A DNA stretch of 64,000 nt from Simmondsia chinensis (Eukaryota; Streptophyta; Magnoliopsida; Caryophyllales; Simmondsiaceae), in contig JAGTTD010000013.1 in assembly GCA_018398585.1 (NCBI GenBank), positions 11,008,492 to 11,072,491 on the forward strand, in the 5' to 3' direction. The notes under the pieces are model-generated. The model searched no databases. It saw only the letters and a program-made list of their open reading frames with translations, and was not told the DNA's origin. The translations under genes were made by a program, and so were the position numbers. Position 1 is the first letter of the stretch, and the number at the start of each line of letters is the position of its first letter. Below are positions 24,570 through 37,249 of the stretch, piece after piece.

Positions 24570-25715
24570 TTCTCGTATAACACATATTTTAAACACATAA
24601 TCGTACTTTGCCATTTAAAAAGGGCATGCACGTATTTTGGCCAATACTACAACAAAATATGTATTTTCTTAATGTTATCTGTATCATTGAAAATGATCAA
24701 ATACCTATAACTAAATTAAATATCCATATTCAATATATTTACTAAATTTGTCACTTAACTCTCAAATTGTTAATAATATGCATTATGTTTCTGCTATTGT
24801 TATTGTTGGCCCTAAAGGCCATTTATATTGTAATTTTGATGATAACAAATATTTAATTAGTCATTGTATTTAATTGCTCTAATCCTATTTGAAAGTGACT
24901 CATAAGAAAGTTAGGAAAATTAAGATTAATCATGTTGATATCAAGCATTTCAAGATGATGGATCAAGAGAAAATAAAGCAAAGTTGAAGAGAAAGTTGAT
25001 CCTAAGTCAAGAGAACGAGATCCGAGTCCAAGCGCTTCAATTTGTTTATTTTTATTTTGTAGGACTTAGGATCGTAATATATCAATTGAGTCAAATCTCA
25101 GTATTGATATGCGATGTTCTAACAAAAATGTTTTTGAAGTATTTTAAATTTGATTTCCAAATATTATTTGTAAAATACTAAAGTCAAATTTAAGCCAATC
25201 TAGTCTGTCAATAAAAATATTTTTCAAATTGGTACTATGAAAAGCATGCCCCAAAACTAGCAAAATCAAATTTTAATTGGGTGATATTTTAGCTTGATTA
25301 AATCAACCATTTATTCAAATAAATAAGCAAACATCGAAATTAATTTTTAAAAAAGGCTAATATGAAAAATCAATCAAACTAAATGGTCAAAATAGTTCAA
25401 ATCCACCCAGATATGTTGAGTATCGACACTCCACTTTGTCTATGGTACATAATTTAAGAATTCTGTACTGTGCAGAATTTTTGGTTCACTGTTTTTTTTT
25501 TTCCTTATTACATTTTAAAATAAAAAAGTCTTTAACCTTTATTTATATATATATATATATATATTGGTTATTGTATTTTAATATAAAAGAGTCCTTAACA
25601 ATTTAATTAAAAAAAAGAAATAAATTACTAGACTATAATAGTAAATAACACACTAATAAGTAAATTATTCTTTTGCTATATTTTAAAATATTTATTTTTA
25701 ATATATTTTGAGTAA
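24570..25715. other. AT-rich intergenic DNA
   Basis: No gene seen. A (TA)n tract lies at 25543-25563. The sequence is decayed and carries no recognised element ends. Confidence 0.4.
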
Positions 25716-26156
25716 TTAGATGATCTTGAGTAAGTGAATGGAGCTTTGAGTATGTGGATGGTAATTTAGAGTAATTGGCTAATGATCTTGAGTAATTTGG
25801 TACTTAAGTTAAATAAAAAATAAATAAATTTAATATATTAATTAATTAGGACAATTATATGTTAAAAAATAATTAAAAATGACATAATAAATAAAAAATT
25901 TATTGGTTCAAAAGAGAAATTAAGTGGTTCAAATGGACAAAGGTTAATTAATTTTATATACCTAATTTTATTTATAAAAATACTAAACATAATTATATAA
26001 AACTTTTAAAAATTAACATATGTAAGTGGATGATGATTTTGAATAATTTAGTTATTTTAGAGTAAATAGTTGGTTTTGAGAAAGAAGGTTGTGATTTTGA
26101 GTACGAGGGGTGATTTTGAGTAAATAGAGGATGATTTTGAGTACATGATTGCATGG

Positions 26157-26776
26157 TTATTAAAATCCTGATCCGAGTCTTAGAATCTTACGATTCTACG
26201 ATTCCACGATGGTCAACCGATCTGAATCCTAAATAGAATCTTAATTTTTTTGAAACTTACGATTCATTGATATTGCATGAAATTAATGGATAAGATCGTA
26301 ATGCAATTTTACTATTCTACCGATTCAACTTCGATTATACCAATGTATACAAATAAAAAGTTAAAATGCAAAAAAAAAAGCGCGTCTTACTTTATTAGCT
26401 GGAAGTAAAAAAAAGTTAATTAAGCGTTTATATATTTTCAAGAAACTTAAAGTAAGTTTTGTTTTATGTTTTAATCTTAATATAAAGCTCAATTAGTAGC
26501 ATGTATCATAAAAGCTCACATGATGATTGTAGCATAAAACGACACATCTATTGCATGGTGATAATTTTGTCATATTTGATTGTTTTTTTTTTATATATAT
26601 ATATACCCATGAATGTTGAGGTCTTATCAAAAAAAATTTGAATTATATAACTGATACTAATACTAAAAACAGTTATACTATACATGTAGTAGAATCTTCG
26701 ATTTTCGATTCGATTCTACGATTCCTATTCTAAAAGCCCCCTATCGATTTTAAGTGAAGTCATGATTTTAACAACC
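26157..26776. mobile_element. MITE inserted in the minisatellite (about 620 bp)
   Basis: Ends TTATTAAAATC and GATTTTAACAACC are inverted and lie between two copies of TTGCATGG (26149-26156, 26777-26784). Inner arms carry repeated TACGATTC words in both orientations. An 8-bp duplication suggests hAT. No coding capacity. A truncated relative lies at about 40185-40288. Confidence 0.72.
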
Positions 26777-27016
26777 TTGCATGGGTTGTGATTTTGAGTA
26801 CATGGGTGGTGATTTTGAATGAGCGGAGATTTTGAGTACATGAGTAGTGATTTTGAGTATGTGGATGGTCATTTTGAGTGGGTGGTATTTTGAGTACATG
26901 AGTGATGATTTTAAGTGAATGGATGTTGATTTTGAGTACATGAGTAGTGATTTTAAGTACATGGACGGTGATTTTGAGTGGGTGGTGATTTTGAGTACAT
27001 GGGTGGTGATTTTGAG

Positions 27017-27730
27017 TAGGGGTGTTCATGGTTCGGTTAACCATATCGAAAAGTATTTCGGTTCAGTTAACCGTAACTAAAATACTCAAAAATCTCTAAT
27101 CGTTACCATAACCAAAAAGGTCGGTTAACCGACTTTCAATAAATCAGTAATTCGGTTCGGTTATGCTGGTTAACCGATAACCGAAAAAAACAATACAATT
27201 CCTCTTTCATGCTATGTGGTCAATCACCTTAAAGGTTTGTATATGTCTAAAAACATGATAATATTCAACAAATTATGAGCTTATAATTGAATTCCAAAAA
27301 CATTGAACATATAATATCTCATTTTAACCAAGTTATGGGCAAACAAATAGCATTAGATTGTAGTGAAGTAGTGCTTAGTTAATACTTGAGAATTAACTGC
27401 AGGGCACAAGTACTCCATGCTAAGAGATGAATTTGGGGAAAGAGATAAAGTTGATCTGCATTATGGAATAGTTGTCTATGTATTAGAAAAAATACCCAAT
27501 TAATAATTAATATTATGAACATGAAAAAATATATACATAATGTTTACTATTTTAGTAAATTGGTTAGCCAAAATGGACAAAATCACTAACCGTTACCATC
27601 CTAAAATACCACAAATTTTTTCGGTTCAGTTAACCGACCCAAAAATTCGGTATGGTTAACCGCATTTTCGGGTTGGTATTTTGGAAATTCGGTTCAGTAT
27701 TTCGGTTACGGATTTTTTTGAACACCCGTA
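27017..27730. mobile_element. hAT-type MITE (714 bp)
   Basis: Terminal inverted repeats TAGGGGTGTTCA and TGAACACCCGTA. Perfect 8-bp duplication ATTTTGAG (27009-27016, 27731-27738), which is part of the minisatellite unit. The interior repeats GGTTAACCG motifs in both orientations. It does not encode a transposase. Confidence 0.9.
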
Positions 27731-27829
27731 ATTTTGAGTATATGGGTGGTGATTTTGAGTGAGTGGTGATTTTGAGTACATGAGTAGTGATTTTGAGTAT
27801 ATTGGTGGTGATTTTGAGCACATGAGTGG

Positions 27830-28110
27830 TGATTTTTAGAGAATTAAATTTATGTATTTTGTATTTAAATAAAAATTATAGGGAGTGATATGTATTTATT
27901 TTTACAAAAATAATTATTTTTGTTATTTTAAAATTTTTTTGTTTAGTGTGAAAAAGAGGATCAGGTAATAATAAATTAAATAAAAAAAGTGATTAGGATA
28001 AATTTCAAGGGATTGTTGAAACTTAATAAATATGCATTAAGTTTATACACCTAACATTTATTATTTTAATATTATATTAATAAATTAAATATGCATTATG
28101 TGTTCTAAAT
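27830..28110. repeat. Long direct repeat, left copy
   Basis: GAGAATTAAATTTATGTATT, then AAGAGGAT(C/G)AGGTAATAATA and GCATTAAGTTTATACACC, recur in the same order and orientation at about 40408-40620. The flanking minisatellite and a MITE end are shared too, so this is a duplicated block. Confidence 0.8.
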
Positions 28111-28476
28111 TTTTACCTTTTTTTTTTGCCCCTCTCAATCTCCAAAACCCATTCTATTACAAAACAAGTGGTAATTTGGGGATTTCAAATAGATTCAAGC
28201 AAAAAACTTGTTGGTAAGTCATTTTATGCCCCTTTTTATCTTATATACGATTCAATATTCGTATTAGTTATTTTATTTATGTTTATTAGACCATTTGTTT
28301 GAAAGTTTAATTTTTTTGGGGATTAATTGGTTAGTAATATTATATTAAAAAAATGGGCGGTAATTTTGAGTAAATGGGTGGTGATTTTGAGTACATGAGT
28401 GATGATTTTGAGTGAATGGTGATTTTGAGCACATGAGTGATGATTTTGATTACATGTGTGGTGATTTTGAGTACGT

Positions 28477-28833
28477 TTAGTGTGTATCGACACACAAAAT
28501 TTCTGTGTCGACACACACCATACAATGAGTAAGAGCACCTAAAAGAAATGACTGTGCGTCGACACACAGTCGCTTCTTTTTGTTTCTACTTCTTTTCGTT
28601 CTCTGTGCCGACACTCAGTCAATGTGTTCTTGACACACAGTCACTTCGTTTGGTTTTTGCTTCTTTCTGTTTTCTGTGTGTCGACACTTAATCAATGTGT
28701 GTTGACCACAGACACTTCTTTTACTTCTGTTTTCTCATGTTTTCTATGTGTCAACATACAAGCATTTCTTTTTGTTGTGTTGCTCTCTGTTCTGCGTGTG
28801 TCAACACTCAGACACTGTGTGCCGACACTCACG
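28477..28833. repeat. Palindromic TGTGTCGACACA array upstream of transposase-like gene
   Basis: About ten variants of the palindrome TGTGTGTCGACACTCAG occur in some 350 bp, separated by T-rich spacers (CTTCTTTTTGTTTCT). The array ends about 50 bp before the ATG of the FAR1-like sequence. Function unknown: it may be a subterminal binding array or a promoter element. Confidence 0.75.
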
Positions 28834-29763
28834 ATGATTTTAAGAAACTAATTTCGGATTTTAATATTATGATTACAGATTATGGATGAGATATACATTC
28901 GTGATGAAAAGGTGGATCCAGAAGCTAATTATGAGGGTGTTGATGTTTTTAGCAATGAAGGTGATGATGTTTGTAGTACCTCTTTTGAGGAAAGTTAGCG
29001 ATCTTACTTGGGAAAATCATTAAATGAATTAGGAGAACATGATGTTATGTCGCTAGTATTTTCCTCTTTGTCAGAGGCAAAGCAATTCTACAACGACTAT
29101 GCTAAAGTGTTAGGGGTAGCATGCGTAGGGGTGACACGAAAAAGGATAGAAAGACGGATCGTCCCATATATAGGGCATTATTGTGCTCTAAAGAAGGAGA
29201 AAGGTCATATGTGCATTTACTTCGATCATAAAGAAGACAAGAGAAGCCGCTTACAAGATGTTCTTGCCAAGCTAGAATAAAGTTCATGTATGATAAGAAA
29301 AAGAGTGTTCGGTGTGTCAAAGATTTCATTTCCAACCACAATCAACCCACTTTTTGATGTCGCAAATGTGTAATATATACGGTCACATAGAGGCCTGAAT
29401 GAAGCAAATAAGGCCCAAGTAATGTCAATGTATTAGGTCTACAACAATCACAAATTCATCGCACAATGGTGCAACAATTTAGAGGAACTTAAAATGTCGG
29501 ACATACTAAAAAAGACATGTACAATTTCATCACTAAGGAGCGTAGGGATGCAATCAAAGGGGATGACACGGAAGGTGTATTGGGTTATCTATTCGGAAAG
29601 ACACTGACTGATTCGTTAATGTACATAAAGTACAATGTTGATGAAGATGATCGACTACGAAACATATTTTGGGTAGATTTGAAATTGCAGATAGACTACC
29701 GTCACTTGCCATTCGTGATAATAGTTGGAGTGAACAATCATCGACAAACTGTTGTATTTGTTG

Positions 29764-30167
29764 TGTTAGCTTTCAATTAAGAATTAAAAGTCCAACCTCG
29801 TAGAAGAAAGAGTTAAGATGAGAAGAGAAGTGAAAGGGGATGAGTAATAGGGAAAGAGATGAGAAAAGAGAGAGAACTCCAAAAGGAAATTCAGATTATA
29901 TTCATTGAATACTTGAATTACATGCTTAGGACCCTATTTATACACTTTGGGATACATTGCACCAAGATAAAACCGAACTAAACCAACTTAACAGCTATTC
30001 CCGCCAAAACAGCAGCCTGCCTCCAAGTTTGACCCGAGTTTGACCATTAACAGCATTTGGCACCTAAAACCGACTCAACAAACATTTAAAAGCATACAAC
30101 ACAATATTGAGACACTAACCAGACACTACCACCAGAAATTACAATTAAATTCTAACGATTCATAACA
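29764..30167 (-). repeat. Gypsy 3' LTR
   Basis: 404 bp, starts TGTTAGC and ends CATAACA on the plus strand; matches 35131-35534. Confidence 0.92.
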
Positions 30168-30168
30168 T

Positions 30169-30199
<31 letters not shown>

Positions 30200-30205
30200 G
30201 AGAAA
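30168..30205 (-). other. Polypurine tract with 26 consecutive G (minus strand)
   Basis: A plus-strand run of 26 C at 30170-30195 directly abuts the 3' LTR. On the minus strand it is the PPT AAGAG(G)nAA. The length is unusual and may be a slippage product or an assembly artefact. Confidence 0.8.
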
Positions 30206-30215
30206 CTTCTTGTCC

Positions 30216-33191
30216 TCAAGAAGTGAAATTTGGGAATTGACTCTTCAAGAAATTACAATTTTTCCAAGTCATAAAGCTCTTGTTCAAGTTGCACCAAGTC
30301 ACCAACACCTCGTGCACAGCATTGTGAACCTGCTGCAGCGACCTCCGGGCCTTAACAACAGCCGGCTGCAACACCAGCAAGCTATTCGATTCTGCAACAG
30401 GAGGATCCCGAGCAGCTGCAGCACCCTTCATGACCTGCTTTTTAAGTAGGGACACATGAAACACGGGGTGAATGTATGAATGCGAAGGTAAGTCTAGCTT
30501 ATAAGCAACATTGCCAATTTTCTCTAGAATTTTGTACGGGCCAAAGTATCTGGCACTTAGCTTGACATTACACCTGACAGCCAAGGTGTACTGTCTATAC
30601 AGTTGTAATTTAAGGTAGACCATATCGCCAACGTCATAGCTTTTGTCTACCCTTTTCTTATCTGCATAATACTTCATCCGAGCTCGAGCTTGTTGGATAT
30701 TGTCCTTAAGCACTTGCGTAAATTGTCTCCTCTGCTGCACTAAATCGGTTGCTGCAGAATCAGTCTTTCCCGATTGTTGCAGCAGCATAGGTGAAGGAGG
30801 AAAATAACCATATAAAGCTTGGAAAGGTGAAGTGCCAATTGATGTATGGAAGTGAGTGTTGAACCAAAACTCAGCCAACGAAAGCCAATGATTCCACTCC
30901 TTGGGCCTTAAGAAAACCATACTCCGAAGGTATTGCTCCACACATTGGTTGACTCGTTCGGTTTGGCCATCCGTTTGAGGATGATAAGAGGAACTAAGTG
31001 CCAAGGTGGTACCCATCAACTTGAACAACTCCCTCCAAAAAGTGCTTGTGAAAATCTTGTCTCGATCTGACACAATGGATTGAGGCAATCCATGTAATTT
31101 GTAAATGTTGTCAACGAAGATCCTTGCCAATTTTTCAGCTGTAACGGGTCGAGCAAGAGCAAAAAAATGGCTATATTTGGTGAAACGATCCACCACTACC
31201 CATATGACTTCCTTGCCTTCGGGCCCTGGCAATCCCTCAATGAAACCCATGCTAATGTGGATCCAAGCTCCATCCGGAATAGGAAGAGGTTGAAGGAGTC
31301 CTTTGTATCGATGATCCCCCAACTTGGTTTGTTGGCACACCTCACAAGTCTTCACATAATCACTCACTTCTTTTTTCATGCTTGGCCATGTAAAGTATGC
31401 TTTAACTCTTTGATATGTGCCTTCTACACCAACATGACCTCCCCAAGCAGCATTGTGTGAGGCTTGTATGACCTGTTTTCGCAAATCAGTAGCAGCACCA
31501 ACGTACAATCTTCCATCAATCCTGATCAGCCCCCTCTGCACAGTGATTTTTGGTTCTACAGCAGCAGTTTCTGCATCAGGTTTAAGGATAGCAGCAGCAG
31601 CTTTTTCTTGGGCAAAAGGATCACCCACATATGACTTATGTAGCTCTTCCATCCAAGAAGGTACAACCACGGTTACAGCATTACAAGTCCCCTGATTTGC
31701 ATCTTCAAACCTCCTTGACAGCACATCCGCAGCCACATTTTCTTTGCCACTTGTATACTCGATGTCATAATCAAGGCCTAACATCTTCATGAGACCTTTC
31801 TTTTGAATTCTTGTCACGATCTTTTGTTCAAGGAGATACTTGAGGCTTTGGTGATCCGTTCGAATAATGAACTTGTGACCCTCCAAGTAATGCCTCCATT
31901 TCTCCATGGCTAAGAGAATTGCTAGGTACTCTTTCTCATAGGTCGACATGGCTTGATGCTTGGGACTTAGAGCTTGACTCAAGTAAGCAATAGGCCTTCC
32001 ACCTTGAGAAAGAACAGCCCCAATACCAGTACCACTTGCATCGGTCTCCAAAATAAAACTTTTGGTGAAGTTTGGCATTGTCAACACCGGTGCAGCACAC
32101 ATTGCGGCTTTGAGAGCTTCAAATGCAGCTGGAGATTTCTCATTCCATGCAAAAGCATCCTTCTTCAAGAGCTCCGTTAAAGGTTTGGCAATAGAACCAT
32201 AACCCTTAATAAATTTTCTATAATACCCGGTCAATCCCAAAAAACCCCTCAATTGCTTCAAGGTGATCGGAATTGGCCAATCTTGCATTGCACGGATCTT
32301 GTTAGGATCAGTAGATACTCCCTCTTGTGAGATGACATGACCCAAATACTCAAGCTTATTTTGAGCAAACGAACATTTGGACAACTTTGCAAAGAACTTG
32401 TGTTGCCGCATCAAAACAAACACTTGACTGAGGTGAGTGAGATGAGCTTCATATGTTGAGCTATAAATCAGTATATCATAGAAGAAAACGAGCACTGACT
32501 TCCTCAGAAAAGGCTTGAAAACGTCATTCATGGCTGCTTGGAAAGTGGCTGGAGCATTTGTTAAACCAAAAGGCATAACAACAAACTCGAAATGGCCATG
32601 ATGAGTTTGAAAAGCTGTCTTGTAGATATCCGGCTCGAGAACCCTGATTTGATGATATCCTTGCCTCAAATCAAGCTTTGAAAAGAAGCATGCTCCATGT
32701 AGCTCATCAAGCAAATCGTCTATGACCGGAATGGGGAACTTTTCTTTCACGGTTAAAGCATTCAACCTTCGGTAGTCTATACACATTCTGGCCGAACCGT
32801 CCTTCTTTTTAACGAGGATCACGGGTGAAGCAAAAGGACTACGGCTCTGTCTAATGAAGCTCAAGTGAAGAAGCTCCTTCACTTGCCTCTCGATCTCGGT
32901 CTTTTGGCCATGTGCATATCAGTATGGCCTTATTTTGAATGGCTCAACGTTCACGCGCAAAGGAATAGCATGGTCCACACTCCTTTGTGGAGGAAGACAC
33001 TTAGGCTCTTCAAAAATGTCCCCAAATTCATCTACCAAAGTCTGCACCCCAGGTAGAGGATCCTGCTGCAGCTCTACCGAACTAATCATGAACATATGAC
33101 CAATCCATTGGATCGCTTTCTTCTTAATTCCTCCTTGCACATGCTTAGCATCAATCAACTTGAGCTGAGCTTCCTCGGATATGCCTTGCAA
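30216..33191 (-). pseudogene. Gypsy pol: RT, RNase H, integrase, chromodomain
   Basis: The main frame (32882-30216, 888 residues) reads RT (SPVILVKKKDGSARMCIDYR; LDLRQGYHQIRV), RNase H (ETDASGTGIGAVLSQ, RTDHQSLKYLL), the integrase zinc finger (GGHVGVEGTYQRV then CEVC), the DDE core (VVDRFTKYSHF, SDRDKIFTSTFW, HPQTDGQTERVN), the GPY/F module (ARYFGPYKILEKIG) and a C-terminal chromodomain-like end (FMTWKNCNFLKSQFP). The RT FxDD box reads FFYD (32478-32480, Asp to Tyr). A TGA at 32919 lies in frame upstream, after FKIRPY. A one-base frameshift near 33210 separates pol from gag-protease. Retrotransposition enzymes; dead as it stands. Confidence 0.93.
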
Positions 33192-35092
33192 AGATACTTT
33201 GGTGCCATGAACCTCAAATGCACGGTAATTTTGTCAAAATCAAACACAACCGGGTTGAAGGTTTTCATCCAATCCACCCCGAGCACCATATCGCAACCTC
33301 CCAAGAGCAAAACTCGAAAATCAAAAGTGAATTGATGGTTTTGCATAGACCATGGGAATGCTATGCACTTGTTTTGAGTCGTTAAAGAATTTCCATCCGC
33401 CACCATTACCGCCAAGGGATGAGTTTTTGTCATGTCATGCTTGACCTTCCTAATCAACTTGGGATCAACGAAACTATGAGTGCTCCCACTGTCAATAAGG
33501 ATAATGATGGAATGCTTTCCAGCCTTGCCTTTGATTTTGATAGTATTATGAGCTCCACTACCGGTAAGAGCCTTCATTGATATCTCCACTTCATCATCAC
33601 TTGATTCTTCCTGTGAATGACAGCCTGCACTGTCCTCCTCCGCATCTGAGGCTTCACTGTCTGAATCAGCAGCAACACGGGACCCTCTTGCATACGTTAA
33701 TACTTGAGATTTGCACCTATGGCTAGGCTGGTAAGGTTGGTTACAACGAAAGCAAAGCCTTACCGAACTCTTGTCAACAGATCGCTTAACACCAGAACTG
33801 GAATTGTGCTGCTGAGGTCTGAACTTGTTGCCATGCTGCTTAAACTTGTCACTTGGTTGGACTTGAGTAGCTTCAACCAATTTTGCCTTGTTATAAGCAC
33901 TTGACAAAGTCTTAGGATCAATAGCTTTCACCATATTCTTGATCCTAGGCTTCAATCCACTTACAAAGCATGAAACGTAATAAGATTCATCATCCTCGGG
34001 AGCTATGGACAAAATTGATAGCAAGTTGGCTCTTAAGTTCTCAAATCTAAGCATATACTCTCTCACGGTTGAAGTTTGAGACAATTTGTTAAAGTTATCT
34101 ACCACATCCATTGATTCACCTTCTCCATAACGTTAACACATTTCTTCTACGAATTGGCCCCAAGAAAGATTCGGTTTACTCTTCAACAAACTATAATACC
34201 AAACCTCATTGTCACCATGTAAATGCACTGCAGCTAGCTGCAGCTTTTCATCATCAGGTATGTTATAATACAGGAAATATCGGTCACACCTTCTCAGCCA
34301 TGATTCCGGTAGCTTTCCATCAAAAGGATCAATTTCAACTCTTGGCTGCCTGCAATTACCACTCCTACCACCAGATATAATGTCATTACTCACTGATCTA
34401 TGCTGGTACTGTCGATCAGGAGGTTTGTCCAGGTGATCAAGCTCATCAAATTCAACTCTGCGCTGCAACACTGAATGCTGTGGCCTGGTACTGCGGTCTG
34501 TGTTCAAAGCTTCAGGTCTGCAATGTGCGTGTCCAGAGGCTCGATCCTGATTGTCTACATCAATTTCAGGTTGCAAAGATTGATTTTCAACTGATCTGAT
34601 GTTAATTGAAGGTCCTACATCCGACTGCATTATCAGAGACTTGCGTTGGTTCCTCACCAAACTTTCAGGTCTGTCAACATTGTCTTGCTGTTGTTCGGTC
34701 TCCATCTGATGAAAGATCTGGCTAGCAGGCTTCAAGATTGCATTAACACTTGATTCTCCTTGTTTATTAACCTGATCTTGAAATTTTACAATTTTCTCTT
34801 CAATTTGTTGCAATCGTTCCTCCTTATTCGCATCTTTATCCAAAATCAACTTCAACATTTGCTGAATGCTGTCGTTTTGTTGTTTAATCTCGATGCTATG
34901 CTGATCAAGCCTTGCATTTTGCTGATCAAACTTAGCATTCACATGTTCGATCTTGTCATTCAACTCCCGGTGGTGATCACTTGATGCATCAGCACCAGAA
35001 TCTGTCACCGCAGCTGATACATTTGCTCCTCCAGCTCCTGATCTAGTTCTCACGCCTTCGATCATGTTTTTCTTTGATTTTTCCAGCCTCAA
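33155..35092 (-). pseudogene. Gypsy gag and protease
   Basis: It starts at ATG 35092. The N-terminal part is Gln-rich and coiled-coil-like (about residues 40-110). The gag capsid region reads FDGKLPESWLRRCDRYF, then a TAA at 34133 replaces a Glu codon (the sister element at 51 kb has Glu). After the stop, the same frame continues with FNKLSQTSTVREYMLRFENL, the zinc knuckle CFRCNQPYQPSHRC, an acidic linker and the protease active site IILIDSGSTHSFVD. It runs out of frame near 33210. Confidence 0.9.
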
Positions 35093-35130
35093 TTAATCAA
35101 TTGATTGCTTGAACCGGCTCTGATACCAAT

Positions 35131-35534
35131 TGTTAGCTTTCAATTAAGAATTAAAAGTCTAACCTTGTAGAAGAAAGAGTTAAGATGAGAAGAGAAGTGA
35201 AAGGGGATGAGTAATAGAGAAAGAGATGAGAAAAGAGAGAGAATTCCAAAAGGAAATTCAGATTATATTCATTGAATACTTGAATTACATGCTTAGGACC
35301 CTATTTATACACTTTGGGATACATTGCACCAAGATAAAACCGAACTAAACCAACTTAACAGCTATTCCCGCCAAAACAGCAGCCCGCCTCCAAGTTTGAC
35401 TTGAGTTTGACCATTAACAACATTTGGCGCCTAAAACCGACTCAACAAACATTTAAAAGCATACAACACAATATTGAGACACTAACCAGCCACTACCACC
35501 AGAAATTACAATTAAATTCTAACGATTCATAACA
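35131..35534 (-). repeat. Gypsy 5' LTR
   Basis: 404 bp, TGTTAGC to ATAACA. The PBS (35114-35130 on the minus strand) adjoins its left end. Confidence 0.92.
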
Positions 35535-35838
35535 GGTTGTGCATTACTTCATGATGAGACAACAGAGACATAAATTTGGGTTTTCGAGGCGTTAATAGAG
35601 GCAATGCATAGAAAAAAAATCACTAAGTGTCATCATAGACGGAGACAAGAGCATGGAAAAATGCAATTTCGATGGTCCTCCCTTGATTGTTCATCGACTA
35701 TGTTTATGGAACCTACAAAGAAATTCGTAATCTCATGTAGGTCAACATTTTGCAAAGCAATTTGTATAGTGCTCTACTATGCATCGTACAATTGAAGACT
35801 TTGTAGCTGCATGGAAAGCTCTAGTCGAGCAATGTGCA

Positions 35839-37249
35839 ACAATGCCTAGTGCCATAAGGGCTCCTGCTTGCGCTGGGTCTGGGAGAGTGTGATGTACGTA
35901 GCCTTACCCCATCAGGGTGAGACCATGATGGGAGACTATTTCCTTAGGACCCGCGGCCTGATAGTTGTGGGTTGTAGGGTTGTGGGGTTGTTGTGCGCTT
36001 GTAAATGACCTATATAAAGAGCATGAAAGGGGAAAGTATGGAGCATATAAGGAGCATGCAAGGAAGCATGTAGGGCCTAGATGTCATGCATGGTATGTAT
36101 GAATACAGACAATTAATTATATAAGCATATAAGCAACTACTCATACAAGCATGTAAGTATATAGCACGTACGCATGGAGGCATAGCCGCAGGAGCAAAAA
36201 GGCAAAAGCAAACAGCATGTAGCGTCCATAGAGTATAGGGGAGAGGAGAGAGGGAGAGAGAGATAGTAGCTGGCTAGAGCAAGAAAGAGAAAGAGAGAGA
36301 GAGAGAGGGAGAGTATAGAAAGTGCTAAGCGAACAACGTACACTAGTACTACGGAATGTACAAATGAGCATGCAAACAGCGTCGTGGTACTAGACTAGCT
36401 TGCGGGAGCTCAAAGCTCCTACACTCATCAATCGGTTACACCTAAAACTACCCTCCACTGAGCTCTAACTAGGGCCATCTCTTCAATTAGGTCAATGTAG
36501 TGGAGTTCCGGATGAATTGTCCTCATCCAACTCCTCTTTGGCCGGCCTTTTCCTCTCTTCCCGATTGTAATATGGAGGGGTTGGACTCCAACTAACTCTT
36601 CTTTGCCCTGCCTCTTCCTCTCTACTCATCTATAGAATTGTCTCCATCCAGTCATAGAAGCACTAATCGCCCAGCAAATGCCCACACTGATAGCTAGGTA
36701 TACAAGCATCCTCGTGGTATCTTACTAGTGCTCGTTGCTTCTATAGGGTCGATGCTCCTGCCCCCCTATGTCGGGCACACCTATACTGATCCTCCACTGA
36801 GCTCTATCTAGGGGCCATCTCTTGACTTAGGTTGAGATATATGAGGTCCTGATGAATAGTCTCCATCCAACTCCTCTTTGGCTAACCTCAACATCCTCAT
36901 CTCCGCTACTTTCAGCTTTTGCATGTGATGGCACTTAACTGACCAGCATTCTGCCTTGTATGACATAGCCGGCCTCACTACTGCCCTTATAATATTTACC
37001 CTTTAACTTTAAGGGGGACTTCCTATCGCACAGGACCGCAGAGGCCATTCTCTATTTATGCCAACCCACTTTTATCCTATTGTTGACATCTACGTCCACT
37101 TAGCCATCTTGATGCACCATGGAGCCCAAGTATTTAAAGCATGCTTTCTGTGGTATTTGTTTTGATCCACCATTGACAACTTCTGTACTTGGCACGGTAG
37201 AGGTGCTGAACTTAAGTTCCATATGCTCTGTCTTAGATCTACTGAGTCT
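35839..37249 (-). mobile_element. RTE-type LINE, 5'-truncated
   Basis: A 17-bp duplication TAGTCGAGCAATGTGCA (35822-35838, 37250-37266) flanks it. On the minus strand it starts within the RT C-terminal part (LSRSKTEHMELKFS near 37240; CFKYLGSMV-like near 37120), passes a duplicated coding end (36455-36560 repeats 36796-36900), a long 3' UTR with a GA-rich tract (36241-36312) and the RTE tail ending at 35839. It disrupts the FAR1-like sequence. Confidence 0.85.

Larger units (their letters stand above)
25720..28480. repeat. 21-bp minisatellite array, left
   Basis: Degenerate units of about 21 bp with core TGATTTTGAGTACATGRGTG recur at 25720-26150, 26785-27016, 27731-27838 and 28360-28480. The complement translates to a 7-residue period (LKITTHV), which explains the spurious frames here. 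Two MITEs are inserted in the array, and AT-rich DNA lies between its blocks. Confidence 0.85.
29764..35534 (-). mobile_element. Ty3/gypsy chromovirus-type retrotransposon
   Basis: Two 404-bp LTRs (29764-30167, 35131-35534) begin TGTTAGC and end ATAACA. By eye they differ at about ten sites. The minus-strand PBS TTGGTATCAGAGCC, complementary to initiator tRNA-Met, follows the 5' LTR, which is the right one. A G-rich polypurine tract precedes the 3' LTR. Flanks TGTTG (29759-29763) and GGTTG (35535-35539) are a likely 5-bp duplication with one change. It split the FAR1-like sequence. Confidence 0.93.

Noticed and set aside
26760..28567. Minus-strand frames with LKITTHV repeats
   Set aside because: They are the 21-bp minisatellite read as a 7-residue period, not a protein.
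28490..28833. CRISPR-like regular repeats
   Set aside because: Eukaryotic context, diverged palindromes, irregular spacers, no cas genes.
35114..35130. tRNA-Met gene
   Set aside because: Only the PBS stretch complementary to the tRNA 3' end is present, at a retroelement LTR; same at 52598.
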